A stretch of 64,000 nt of DNA, taken from an uncultured SAR86 cluster bacterium. Its GTDB lineage: Bacteria > Pseudomonadota > Gammaproteobacteria > Magnimaribacterales > D2472. The position numbers and the translations under genes were made by a program. Shown piece after piece: positions 44,846 through 57,076 of the stretch. The notes beneath the pieces are model-generated. The model was given only the letters and a program-made list of their open reading frames with translations, ran no database searches and had not been told where the DNA came from. The stretch is taken from NCBI GenBank assembly GCA_902608115.1, contig CACLMT010000001.1, positions 1 through 64,000 of the forward strand, read 5' to 3'. Each line of letters opens with the position of its first letter. Position 1 is the stretch's first letter.

Positions 44846-45079
44846 TCATTTAAAAGTAGGGAATATTTTTTTATTGCCCGTGAAAATATATTTTATAAAC
44901 CAAGTAACTAAAATAGGTATAAACGTAATCACCAAAACTACTGGAGGTGAGTAGTTTATGTTGTTTGGATAAATAGAGTATTGTGATTCTACAAATCCAC
45001 CCTGATAGAACAAGAAAATAGAAATTAACCAACCAATCAGATGAATAACGTTACTTAATCTTTCAAGAAAATCCTTCAT
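44846..45079 (-). CDS. Small membrane cargo protein
   Basis: 77 residues, two hydrophobic helices, starting MKDFLERLSNVIHLIGWLIS and ending GNKKIFPTFK. It is a relative of the 58-residue cargo at 38349-38525, with an extra loop of about 20 residues between the helices. Function unknown. It fills the unit between repeats A1 and A2. Confidence 0.68.
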   Translation of the reverse strand: MKDFLERLSNVIHLIGWLISIFLFYQGGFVESQYSIYPNNINYSPPVVLVITFIPILVTWFIKYIFTGNKKIFPTFK

Positions 45080-45098
45080 TTAACTAGTACAACCAAAT

Positions 45099-45116
45099 CT
45101 ACTCCACAGTGACTGA
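45099..45116 (-). repeat. glmS-tail repeat A1
   Basis: Minus-strand reading TCAGTCACTGTGGAGTAG, coding for SVTVE-stop. The flanking arms CAAATCTA and TAGATTTG form an 8-base inverted repeat around the core, extendable with mismatches. Confidence 0.72.
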
Positions 45117-45145
45117 TTAGATTTGTGTGTAACGGTTTTTTGTTT

Positions 45146-45541
45146 TTAAAATTCATTACAAGTTCCTATCGAAACAACCGTAGTGTCCATCCCACCACTT
45201 GGATATCCCAATACAGTTCCTTCGAAATAAGTAAATTTCTTGTTTTTTGTGTGATAAAGGAATATGTAAGGAACCGTACTGTCTTGGGTACAAAAAAGTT
45301 CGTCTGGATAACTCATTTCGATCTTACAGGAAAACGAGGTTTTTTCTTTCTCTTCTCGATCATACATTTTGAGAAGTTTATAATCATTATTAAATGAGAG
45401 GGTGAATCTTTTTTCTACAAACCGAACTGTTTCATCACCCTTAAACCCAGTTCTGTCTTCAGTAATACAGTATAGAACTGTTTCTGATGAAAAAACTGGT
45501 TGAAAATAAATAAGTAATAGAATTGTTAAAAACTTTTTCAT
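45146..45541 (-). CDS. Exported cargo protein coupled to glmS
   Basis: 131 residues with a signal peptide (about 1-18, FQPVFSSETV). The mature protein has four cysteines (YCITED, FSCKIEM, LFCTQDS, IGTCNEF) and beta-rich character; no family recognised. The ATG overlaps the glmS stop (ATGA), so the last bases of the attachment-like glmS end provide its start codon and it is probably translated by coupling with glmS. Confidence 0.65.
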   Translation of the reverse strand: MKKFLTILLLIYFQPVFSSETVLYCITEDRTGFKGDETVRFVEKRFTLSFNNDYKLLKMYDREEKEKTSFSCKIEMSYPDELFCTQDSTVPYIFLYHTKNKKFTYFEGTVLGYPSGGMDTTVVSIGTCNEF

Positions 45542-45555
45542 TCTACCGTGACGGA
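45538..45555 (-). repeat. glmS-tail A0, the genuine glmS end
   Basis: Minus-strand reading TCCGTCACGGTAGAATGA, coding for SVTVE-stop. It is the reference copy of the island repeat and the native attachment position. Confidence 0.8.
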
Positions 45556-47365
45556 CTTAGCTAGATTTCTAGGTTGATCCAAGTCAGTGCCGCGTTGACA
45601 TGCAACATGGTAGGCTAGAATTTGAAGAGGAATCGTGTAAATAATCGGGGCCAGCGTTTCGCTACATTCAGGCATTTCTATATAACTGCCATGCTCAATG
45701 TGTATCCTTGAGTTTGCGCCCCCAAAAACATATAAAGTTCCGCCCCTGGCTTTAACCTCTTCAAGGTTTGATACAAGTTTTTTCAGTGAGAGTGTTCTCA
45801 GGCGACAAGGCAATCACGGGTATCTGATCATCAACCAACGCAAGAGGGCCGTGTTTTAATTCTCCAGCAGGGTAAGCTTCGGCATGAATATATGAAATTT
45901 CCTTAAGTTTTAAAGCGCCTTCTTGAACAATGGGGAAAAACATGCCTCGACCCAAAAATAATGCATTATCTTTATCGGCTATGTTAGGAACAATCTTTAA
46001 AATTTCATCTGAAAGCTTTAAAGTTTTTTCAATGGCTGCTGGTAAGGATCGAAGCTCTTTGGCTAAATTTTTTCTTAAGGCCTTATCTATATCTAAGCTT
46101 TTTGCTATTGACATGGCTAGCAGAATCAAGCCTGTCAGCTGAGTAGTAAAGGCTTTGGTAGAAGCTACGCCTATTTCGGGTCCAGCATTAGTAAAAAGAA
46201 CATGCTCTGATTCTCTCGCCAGGGAGCTGGTAGGAACGTTGCAAATGCAAAGCGTGCTTAGGTAATCTTTTCCTTGTGCGTATCTAAGGGCTGCTAAAGT
46301 ATCTGCTGTTTCTCCGGATTGAGAAATCGTTACAAAAAGAGTGCCTTCTTCCACCAAGGGGTCTCGATAACGATATTCACTCGCAAAATCTACATAACAT
46401 GGAATCTTCGCAATCTGTTCGAACCAAAATCTTCCTACCTTGCCAGCATGAAGGCTGGTTCCACATGCAACAAACTGGATTCTTTTAATTTGACTAAAAA
46501 CCTCTGAAGACCTCAAGCCAAAAATATTATCCAACACATCATCTTCACCCAGCTTGCCATTGATGGTGCTGGCAACCGCATCAGGCTGCTCATAAATTTC
46601 CTTTTCCATAAAGTGAGAATATTCACCTTTAGTTACGGCGTTAACTGCTATATCTATTTCTGTAACCTCTCTTTTAACCGGAGAGTTTTTTCCATTAAAT
46701 ATTTTATATGTCTCATGCGTTATTTCTGCGACATCGCCATCTTCTAGGAATACAAATTCATTTGTAAGTTGAGAAAGCGCAAGGGGGTCAGAAGCCACAA
46801 AATTCTCTTCGAGACCAATCCCAATTAAAAGCGGGGTTTTGTTTCTTGCTGCTATTAAGCGGTTTTGGTCCGCAACATGTATGGCTGCTATGGCATAAGC
46901 ACCATCAAGCTGTTTAACCGCTTCATGCATAGCAGACAAAAGGTCTCCAGATGATTGAAGGTGTTGATGTAGCAAATGAGCTATAACCTCTGAGTCAGTT
47001 TCAGATTGAAAAATATACCCTGCTGATAAAAGGCTTTCTTTTAACTCTAAATAATTTTCTATAATACCGTTATGAACAATGTGCACTTCTCCATCGGAAT
47101 AATGCGGATGAGCGTTCTGTTCTGATGGCTTGCCATGAGTAGCCCATCTTGTGTGCGCAATACCCAGCTTACTCTTAGGACGCTTTTCAATCATTCCCTT
47201 CTCTAGCAAACTTACCTTTCCAAGAGTTCTGAGATTAAAAATACTATCTTTTTGGTGTAATGCTATTCCGGCCGAGTCATAGCCTCGATATTCCATTTTA
47301 TGCAAGCCCTGTACTAACAACTTACCAACGTTGCGAGATGAGGCCGCCCCTATAATTCCACACAT
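45538..47365 (-). CDS. glmS: Glutamine-fructose-6-phosphate aminotransferase, frameshifted
   Basis: Makes glucosamine-6-phosphate, the first step to UDP-GlcNAc. The N-terminal Cys2 (MCGIIGAAS) is the glutaminase nucleophile, followed by the class II glutaminase domain (about 1-240) and two SIS isomerase domains (VACGTSLHAGKVG, TISQSGETADTLA). Joining the frames at the six-T run 45778-45783 gives 608 residues, almost the E. coli length, ending PRNLAKSVTVE. As the gene is normally essential, the break is probably a sequence error. The 3' end is the classical Tn7 target. Confidence 0.95.
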
Positions 47366-47366
47366 A

Positions 47367-48719
47367 CTATTTTTTGTTTTTTGCCCAGTCTTCTTTTATA
47401 ACTTGTTTGCCCCTTCCTACAGCAAGAGCCTCATCTGGAACATCTTTGGTAATTACGGAGCCTGCGCCCACATATGCTCCCTTGCCTATGTTTACCGGAG
47501 CTACCAAAGAAGAATTAGTTCCAATAAAGCTGTCTTCTCCAATAGAGGTCTTATGTTTGCTGGTCCCGTCATAGTTACAAGTAATGGTTCCTGCGCCAAC
47601 GTTTGTATTGCTGCCTACCTCTGCATCTCCCAAATAAGCCAAGTGATTTGCTTTTGCTCCTTTCCCTAGCTTGGTTTTCTTGGTTTCAACAAAATTACCT
47701 ATTCTTGCATTGTCTCCAATTTCAGATCCTTCCCTTAATCTTGCGTATGGACCAATACTGCAACCCGATCCAACGGTTGCGGAACATAAATGAGAGAAGG
47801 CCTCAATGACCGAGTTGTCTCCAATAGAAACATCTTGCAAAACTACATTGGATTTGATTGTGACATTTTTTCCAAGCCTTATTTGGCCTTCTAATATTAC
47901 ATTCACATCAATGCTGCAATCCTTGCCAGCCTTAACATCGCCGCGAAGATCTACTCGTGAAGCATCTATTAATGATATTCCTTGGTCTAATAACTTATCA
48001 GCGTTCATTTGTCTTAATATTGATTCAAGCTCATGCAGTTCCTTTTTGTTGTTTGCTCCCATTACTTCTCTAGGGTTTGCTTGAATACAATTTATTTTAA
48101 CCCCTTTTGCGGAAAGTATCTCTACCAGATCGGTTAAGTAATATTCATTAGCAGCATTTTTGTTATCAATTTCTTCTAATGCATCTATAAGTAATTGTCC
48201 TTCAACCACCAAAGTTCCCGTAAAAACCTCATGTATTTTCCTTTGCTCATCTGATGCGTCTTTATGCTCAATGATTTTTATTGCATGCCCTTTATTGTTG
48301 GTCATAACTCTTCCATAGCCTGTTGGATCGTCTAGGTGCATGCATAAAAGACAGCACTCTTTAGATGAAGAAATTAAAGATTTGATGGTTTTATTAGTTA
48401 TCAATGGAACATCGCCATACAAAACCAAGACCTTTTCATTTGGTTTAATTAAATGCATGGCCTGTTTTACTGCGTGAGCGGTTCCAAGCTGCTTTTCTTG
48501 CTCGACGGTTTGAATGCTTGGATAAGCCTCATGAATGAGTTTCTTTAAAATCTTTTTTTCATAGCCAATTACTGCGGTTATGTTGGTACTGGTTTTTTGA
48601 GCTGTATTAATAACATGAGAAATTAGAGTTGCTCCGCCCAGGGGCTGCATAACCTTAGGCAGGTTAGTGTTCATCCTGGTTCCCTTGCCCGCTGCAAGAA
48701 TAATGGTATGAATGTTCAA
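47367..48719 (-). CDS. glmU: Bifunctional GlmU (uridyltransferase / glucosamine-1-phosphate acetyltransferase)
   Basis: 450 residues. The pyrophosphorylase domain starts IILAAGKGTRMNTNLPKVMQ and has the metal and sugar sites VLYGDVPLI and GANNKKEL. The left-handed beta-helix acetyltransferase domain (about 250-450) shows hexapeptide repeats, VETKKTKLGKGAKANHLAYL with the catalytic His, and CNYDG. It makes UDP-GlcNAc from glucosamine-1-phosphate and acts right after GlmS, whose gene follows after 1 base. Confidence 0.96.
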   Translation of the reverse strand: MNIHTIILAAGKGTRMNTNLPKVMQPLGGATLISHVINTAQKTSTNITAVIGYEKKILKKLIHEAYPSIQTVEQEKQLGTAHAVKQAMHLIKPNEKVLVLYGDVPLITNKTIKSLISSSKECCLLCMHLDDPTGYGRVMTNNKGHAIKIIEHKDASDEQRKIHEVFTGTLVVEGQLLIDALEEIDNKNAANEYYLTDLVEILSAKGVKINCIQANPREVMGANNKKELHELESILRQMNADKLLDQGISLIDASRVDLRGDVKAGKDCSIDVNVILEGQIRLGKNVTIKSNVVLQDVSIGDNSVIEAFSHLCSATVGSGCSIGPYARLREGSEIGDNARIGNFVETKKTKLGKGAKANHLAYLGDAEVGSNTNVGAGTITCNYDGTSKHKTSIGEDSFIGTNSSLVAPVNIGKGAYVGAGSVITKDVPDEALAVGRGKQVIKEDWAKNKK

Positions 48720-48751
48720 CGTATTGAAAAATTAAACTTGATACAAATACC

Positions 48752-49165
48752 TTACTTGTTTTTTCTTAATTTTTGAATTGTTTTGATTCGTGCGGCCGCT
48801 TCAGCAAGCTGTGCTGCTGCTTTGGTGTAGTCAAGCTCTGCTTCTTTGTCGTGCATATTTTTTTCAGCCATCTCTTGGGCTTTTATGGCCTCAGCCTCAT
48901 CCATAGATTCAGCTCTTTCAGCCCTATCAGATAAAAATGTAACTATGTCTGGTTGAATCTCTATGAAACCACCAGAGCAAAAAAACGTTTTCTCATCATC
49001 ACCGTTTTGAACCCTCACTGGGCCTGGGACAAGGCCCGTAAGAAGTGGCGCATGCCCGGGAGCAATACCAATTTCTCCAAGAGAGCCAGTTGCAAAAACC
49101 ATGGTGCCCTCACCAGAATAAATTTCCTCGCTTGATGAAACTATGCTGACTTTAATAGTAGACAT
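48752..49165 (-). CDS. atpC: ATP synthase epsilon subunit
   Basis: 137 residues. N-terminal beta-sandwich with GEIGIAPGHAPLLTGLVPG, a strong family signature, and a C-terminal two-helix hairpin (about 85-135). Rotor stalk subunit that regulates F1. Last gene of the atp operon; 33 bases separate it from glmU. Confidence 0.95.
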   Translation of the reverse strand: MSTIKVSIVSSSEEIYSGEGTMVFATGSLGEIGIAPGHAPLLTGLVPGPVRVQNGDDEKTFFCSGGFIEIQPDIVTFLSDRAERAESMDEAEAIKAQEMAEKNMHDKEAELDYTKAAAQLAEAAARIKTIQKLRKNK

Positions 49166-49168
49166 TGG

Positions 49169-51440
<2,272 letters not shown>

Positions 51441-51448
51441 GGATTAAA

Positions 51449-52993
51449 TTAAAAGGTTTGAGTTTTTTTAAATTGTTCAACTATTTCGGTGAATTTTTTT
51501 TCAATATCATCATTCCAATCACCGGTTTCATTTATGGCTTTTTCTAGCTCCGGCTTTTCTGAGCTAAAGAAGCCATGCAAAGCCTCTTCAAAGCTACCGA
51601 TCTTTTCAACTTCCACATCATCCATGTGGCCTTTATCGGCAGCGAAAATACTCAAAGACTGTTGCGCTACAGTTAAAGGTGAATATTGTTTTTGTTTAAT
51701 GAGCTCGGTTATTCTCTGCCCTCTGGCAAGCTGGGCTTTTGTTGTCTCATCTAAATCTGATGCAAACTGAGAAAAAGCAGCCAATTCTCTATACTGAGCT
51801 AAAGCCGTTCTTACGCCGCCGCTTAATTTTTTCATTATTTTGGTTTGAGCCGCCCCTCCAACCCGTGAAACTGAAATCCCAGGATTAATTGCTGGTTTTA
51901 TACCAGAATTAAATAAATCAGCTTCTAGAAAAATTTGCCCATCTGTAATTGAAATGACATTTGTCGGCACAAAAGCAGAAACGTCACCCGCTTGTGTTTC
52001 GATAATTGGTAAAGCAGTTAAAGACCCTGTTTTGCCCTTAACTTTTCCATTGGTGGCTTTTTCAACATATTCAGCATTAACGCGTGCAGCTCTTTCTAAC
52101 AATCTTGAATGAAGGTAAAAAACATCGCCAGGATATGCCTCTCTACCGGGAGGTCTCTTTAAAAGGAGTGAGACCTGCCTGTAAGCCACAGCCTGTTTAG
52201 AAAGGTCATCATAAACAATCAAGGCATCTTCGCCTCTGTCTCTAAAGTACTCCCCCATTGAACATCCAGAATATGGTGAAAGATATTGCATAGGAGCTGG
52301 ATCTGACGCCGAGGCAGACACCACTATTGTGTGCTCAAGAGCGCCATGCTCTTCTAGTTTTTTCACAACATTAGCAACACTAGATTGTTTTTGTCCTATA
52401 GCAACATATATACATTTAATCCCCGTTCCTTTTTGGTTAATAATGGCGTCAATTGCTAAGGCTGTTTTACCTGTTTGTCTATCTCCAATAATTAGCTCTC
52501 TTTGACCGCGTCCGATTGGCACCATCGTATCAACAGCCTTGAGCCCAATTTGCACTGGCTGTTCAACCGACTGCCTTGCTATTACGCCGGGGGCCACAAC
52601 CTCTACAGGGGCTGTTTCGTCTGTTTTAATTTCACCCTTACCATCAATGGGTGTGCCAAGAGCATCAACAACTCGACCCAATAAAGCCTCACCAACAGGC
52701 ACCTCTAAAATCCTGCCTGTACAAACTGCTTTTTGACCCTCAACAAGACCAAGATAGTCTCCTAGGACAACCGCCCCCACAGAATCTTGCTCTAGATTCA
52801 AGGCAAGCCCAAGAATGCCGCTTTCAAATTCAATTAACTCCCCATACATAACATCGCCCATACCGTGGATGCGAACAATTCCGTCTGAAACGCTGACGAT
52901 AATGCCCTCATTTTTTCTCTCTGCCGAAAGGTCTAGGGCAGAAATTTTTTCTTTTAAGACGCTGGATATTTCTGATGGTTTTAATTGACTCAT
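51449..52993 (-). CDS. atpA: ATP synthase alpha subunit
   Basis: 514 residues. Walker A motif [13 protein letters not shown], plus [40 protein letters not shown] and [14 protein letters not shown], all characteristic. Non-catalytic nucleotide-binding F1 subunit. Lies 9 bases downstream of atpH. Confidence 0.97.
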   Translation of the reverse strand: MSQLKPSEISSVLKEKISALDLSAERKNEGIIVSVSDGIVRIHGMGDVMYGELIEFESGILGLALNLEQDSVGAVVLGDYLGLVEGQKAVCTGRILEVPVGEALLGRVVDALGTPIDGKGEIKTDETAPVEVVAPGVIARQSVEQPVQIGLKAVDTMVPIGRGQRELIIGDRQTGKTALAIDAIINQKGTGIKCIYVAIGQKQSSVANVVKKLEEHGALEHTIVVSASASDPAPMQYLSPYSGCSMGEYFRDRGEDALIVYDDLSKQAVAYRQVSLLLKRPPGREAYPGDVFYLHSRLLERAARVNAEYVEKATNGKVKGKTGSLTALPIIETQAGDVSAFVPTNVISITDGQIFLEADLFNSGIKPAINPGISVSRVGGAAQTKIMKKLSGGVRTALAQYRELAAFSQFASDLDETTKAQLARGQRITELIKQKQYSPLTVAQQSLSIFAADKGHMDDVEVEKIGSFEEALHGFFSSEKPELEKAINETGDWNDDIEKKFTEIVEQFKKTQTF

Positions 52994-53002
52994 TTTTTTA
53001 CC

Positions 53003-53539
53003 TTAAAAATTTAATTGATTTACTAATTTCTTTACTTTTCCCCTAATGGACAGATCAAATATTTCGTCTCCTATTTTTATGGAAAACCCGCCCATAATCG
53101 AGGGGTCCTCTGAAAATTCTATATTTGAACCCTTTCCGTATCGGGCAAATAATTTATCAATGATCATTTGTTTGTTTTCATTTGAGGGTTTGGTTGCAAT
53201 GTTTACGATTATTGAGCTGGTTTTATTGTGTTGCTCTAAAAGTTCTTTGTAGCTTATATAAATTGCTTCGATTAAATTTAATCGTTTATTTGTAGCAAGA
53301 AGCTCCACCATTTTTTTTAAGATCTCGCCAACATCCTTGCCCATCAGTTTATTAATGGTTCTTGCTATTTCTTGTTTTGAAAATTCTGGATCCTCAATTA
53401 AGCTAGAAACCTCTTTTGTACGAGATACGGTTGATAATAGAGCAAGATCTGATGCAATTTTTTCTTGTTCATCCTGCTCTAAAGCTGTTAAAAAAATAGC
53501 TTTAGCGTAGGGTCTTGCAAGTGGAGATAGCTCAATCAT
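53003..53539 (-). CDS. atpH: ATP synthase delta subunit
   Basis: 178 residues. N-terminal helical domain (LARPYAKAIFLTALEQ) joins F1 to the stator. The C-terminal region contains EFSEDPSIMGGFSIKIGDEI, the family signature, and ends LSIRGKVKKLVNQL. Adjacent atpF encodes the stalk partner. Confidence 0.95.
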   Translation of the reverse strand: MIELSPLARPYAKAIFLTALEQDEQEKIASDLALLSTVSRTKEVSSLIEDPEFSKQEIARTINKLMGKDVGEILKKMVELLATNKRLNLIEAIYISYKELLEQHNKTSSIIVNIATKPSNENKQMIIDKLFARYGKGSNIEFSEDPSIMGGFSIKIGDEIFDLSIRGKVKKLVNQLNF

Positions 53540-53540
53540 A

Positions 53541-54011
53541 TTATAGTTCTGATGCTGCTTTTTTAAGAAGATTTTGATGTTTATCAGGGTCTATTTCTTC
53601 TTCTAATATTTTTTCTGAAGTGTCTATAATGAGCTCCGACATTTTTAGTTTTAATTCTTCTTTGGCTTTATTTGCATCATTTTCTATGGTTTTTGATGCG
53701 GCTGATAGAATTTTTTCAGCCTCAGCTTCAGCTTTGATTGATGCATTTGCAACAATTTGAGAGGCTCTAGTGTTGGCTTTGTTTAAAATTTCTGCTGCCT
53801 CTTCCTTGGCTTTATTCATTTTTTGATCAAACTCTAATTGGGCTTCTTCAAGAGAGTCATCCGCCTTCTTTGCGGCCTCTAACCCATCAGCTATACGCTT
53901 CTCCCTCTCCTCCATAATAGAGATGATTGGGGGCCAAACATACTTCCAACAAATTGCTACAAAAATAACAAATGCTATCGTTTGGCCTAAAAGCGTTGCG
54001 TTAATATTCAT
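53541..54011 (-). CDS. atpF: ATP synthase b subunit
   Basis: 156 residues. One N-terminal membrane helix (about 8-25, [19 protein letters not shown]), then a long charged, alanine-rich coiled coil with [20 protein letters not shown]. Peripheral stator stalk of the Fo sector. Length equals E. coli b. Confidence 0.95.
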   Translation of the reverse strand: MNINATLLGQTIAFVIFVAICWKYVWPPIISIMEEREKRIADGLEAAKKADDSLEEAQLEFDQKMNKAKEEAAEILNKANTRASQIVANASIKAEAEAEKILSAASKTIENDANKAKEELKLKMSELIIDTSEKILEEEIDPDKHQNLLKKAASEL

Positions 54012-54017
54012 CAGAAA

Positions 54018-54254
<237 letters not shown>

Positions 54255-54267
54255 CTAAAATTAAGAC

Positions 54268-55387
<1,120 letters not shown>

Positions 55388-55488
55388 TCCAAATAAAGAT
55401 AACCAGTTGTTTTTAAGAGTCTTTATATTTATTTAGAGTATGTTTTTTACGTGCGTGATTATAAAAATTTATGCTCTTAAGGACAAGC

Positions 55489-56331
55489 CTAATTGTTTTT
55501 TAATTTTAGTAACTTGCTAATAATTGCCTCCCTGTCATCTTTAGAAGCATAAGAAATAAACAACCTTCCTTTAGAAGAGGATTTTTGCTCTATTTGGATT
55601 TTGTGCCCAAATGCCTCAGATAGCTCCTCTTCTATATTTAAAAGGTCTCTATTTTTAGGTTTGATTTGGGTTTGAGTTGATTTGGGTTTTTTGATGGCGG
55701 CGGCATCTTTAACGGTCATACCTAAAGAGACAATTTTTTTTGCAAGCTCTTCTGCCTCTAATGGCTCCATGGAAGCCAATATTTTTGCGTGTCCCTTCTC
55801 TAGGTCCCCAGAATATAAAAGATCAATTATTGATTTAGGTAATTTTAATAATCTTATTGCATTTGCAATTGAGCTTCGTGCTTTTCCCGTAACCTCGGCT
55901 ATGCCCTCCTGGGTGAGGTTAAATTCTTTTTTTAAACGATCGTAACCCCTAGCCTCTTCAATTGGGTTAAGGTCTTCTCTTTGAAGGTTTTCAATTAATG
56001 CTAATTCCAATGCGGTTTGATCTTCTGCGGCATCTATTAAGCAGGGCGCGCTTTCGAGGCCGGCTTTTTTTGCGGCTCTGAGCCGTCTTTCCCCGGCAAT
56101 TAACTCATATCCGCCCGCTCCAGTCTCCCGAACAAGGATGGGTGAAAGGATGCCATGTTTGGATATAGAGAGGGTAAGTTCATCGATTTTTTCCTCATTA
56201 AACTCTTGTCTGGGTTGAAATCTATTTGGTTTAATTTGATTTAGGTCAATATCTTTAATTGTTTTTTGGTTCAATTCTGCAGCCCCTTTTAATAGAGCAT
56301 CCAGGCCGGTGTTTAAAATTTTATCCGCCAT
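55489..56331 (-). CDS. parB: Chromosome partitioning protein ParB
   Basis: 280 residues. N-terminal part GLDALLKG is usual for chromosomal ParB, then IKPNRFQPRQEF, LVRETGAGGYELIAGERRLR (CTPase/ParB-N box) and ALIENLQREDLNPIEEARGY. The central helix-turn-helix is EGIAEVTGKARSSIANAIRLL. Binds parS and slides as a clamp. Overlaps parA by 11 bases. No clear parS site was seen in the window. Confidence 0.95.
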   Translation of the reverse strand: MADKILNTGLDALLKGAAELNQKTIKDIDLNQIKPNRFQPRQEFNEEKIDELTLSISKHGILSPILVRETGAGGYELIAGERRLRAAKKAGLESAPCLIDAAEDQTALELALIENLQREDLNPIEEARGYDRLKKEFNLTQEGIAEVTGKARSSIANAIRLLKLPKSIIDLLYSGDLEKGHAKILASMEPLEAEELAKKIVSLGMTVKDAAAIKKPKSTQTQIKPKNRDLLNIEEELSEAFGHKIQIEQKSSSKGRLFISYASKDDREAIISKLLKLKNN

Positions 56332-57076
56332 TGTTTATTCTCCTTACAAGCTCTCCCGCTAAGGCTAAATATGCTTTTGCTCCAAATGAGGAGGGCATAT
56401 ATTGAATTGCTGATATTCCATGACTGGGCGCCTCTGCAAGTTTAATATTTCGTGGTATAAGTGTATTAAAAACTAAACTTGGAAAGTATTTCTCTAGTTC
56501 CTCAGAAACCTCTTTGGCCAGGTTGTTTCTCATATCTACCATTGTTCTAATAATACCGAATACACGGTTGTTTGTGAGATTTTTGTTTTTTAGAGTGTTA
56601 ATTGTGTTTATAAGTGAAGAAATGCCCTCCAGTGAATAATATTCGCATTGTAGGGGGATAAGCGTTCCAGTTGCCACAAAAAGAGACTCGAGGGTGAGTT
56701 GGTTAAGGGATGGGGGGGTGTCTATAATAATAAACTCGTAATCGAGCTCACCGAGGTGTTTTTTTAGGTCTCCTTGTTTGTGTTGGTCTCTTATTAAAAC
56801 CTCTAACGCGATTAGATTTTCCCCTCCTGGAATAACATCATATTCAGCTGAAGAGGGTAAAATTGCATTTTGTATGCTTGTTTCTTTTAGATAGATTTCA
56901 TATAACGTTTTTTCGTTTTTTTTTACCCCTGCGGCTGTGCTTGCATTGCCTTGCGGGTCAAGGTCCACCAATAAAACCCTTCTTTTCGTTGCCGCCAGAG
57001 CCGCAGCAAGGTTGACTGCTGTTGTTGTTTTCCCAACGCCACCTTTTTGGTTGGCTATTGCGATAATGTGTTTCAT
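56321..57076 (-). CDS. parA: Chromosome partitioning ATPase ParA
   Basis: 251 residues. Deviant Walker A motif IANQKGGVGKTTTAVNLA, Walker A' LLVDLDPQGNAS, and IIIDTPPSLNQLTL. Drives origin segregation with ParB. Overlaps the rsmG stop by 4 bases, consistent with the conserved rsmG-parA-parB order. Confidence 0.96.
   Translation of the reverse strand: MKHIIAIANQKGGVGKTTTAVNLAAALAATKRRVLLVDLDPQGNASTAAGVKKNEKTLYEIYLKETSIQNAILPSSAEYDVIPGGENLIALEVLIRDQHKQGDLKKHLGELDYEFIIIDTPPSLNQLTLESLFVATGTLIPLQCEYYSLEGISSLINTINTLKNKNLTNNRVFGIIRTMVDMRNNLAKEVSEELEKYFPSLVFNTLIPRNIKLAEAPSHGISAIQYMPSSFGAKAYLALAGELVRRINNGG

Larger units (their letters stand above)
37361..45555. mobile_element. Island of cargo units separated by glmS-tail attachment-like repeats
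   Basis: Eleven copies of a core of about 18 bases, counting the genuine glmS end, lie in one orientation between 37379 and 45555. On the minus strand each can be read as the last GlmS residues: SVTVE, FVTVE, TVTVE, SATVE, SVTME, PVAVE or SVIVE, mostly followed by a stop. Between them lie single genes or small groups: exported proteins, small membrane proteins, an aldo-keto reductase, a flavin-enzyme-like protein and restriction-modification genes. Tn7-type and integrase-type elements are known to target the glmS 3' end. No recombinase, transposase or Tn7 ends were found inside. Confidence 0.75.

Noticed and set aside
37349-45540. Integron with attC sites
   Set aside because: The repeats lack the paired RYYYAAC/GTTRRRY core sites and no integrase was found. 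All copies share the GlmS C-terminal coding sequence instead, which attC sites do not.
37361-45555. Tn7 or Tn7-like transposon
   Set aside because: The target site fits, but no tns genes and no arrays of transposon-end binding sites are visible. Tn7 also does not carry copies of the glmS end within its cargo.
37379-45555. CRISPR array
   Set aside because: Repeats are few, diverged and hundreds to thousands of bases apart with genes between them; no cas genes.
47331-48084. Several plus-strand ORFs
   Set aside because: Antisense to glmU, which explains this interval fully.
55388-55488. parS site near parB
   Set aside because: A segment containing acgtg occurs here, but it lacks the palindromic TGTTTCACGTGAAACA pattern.
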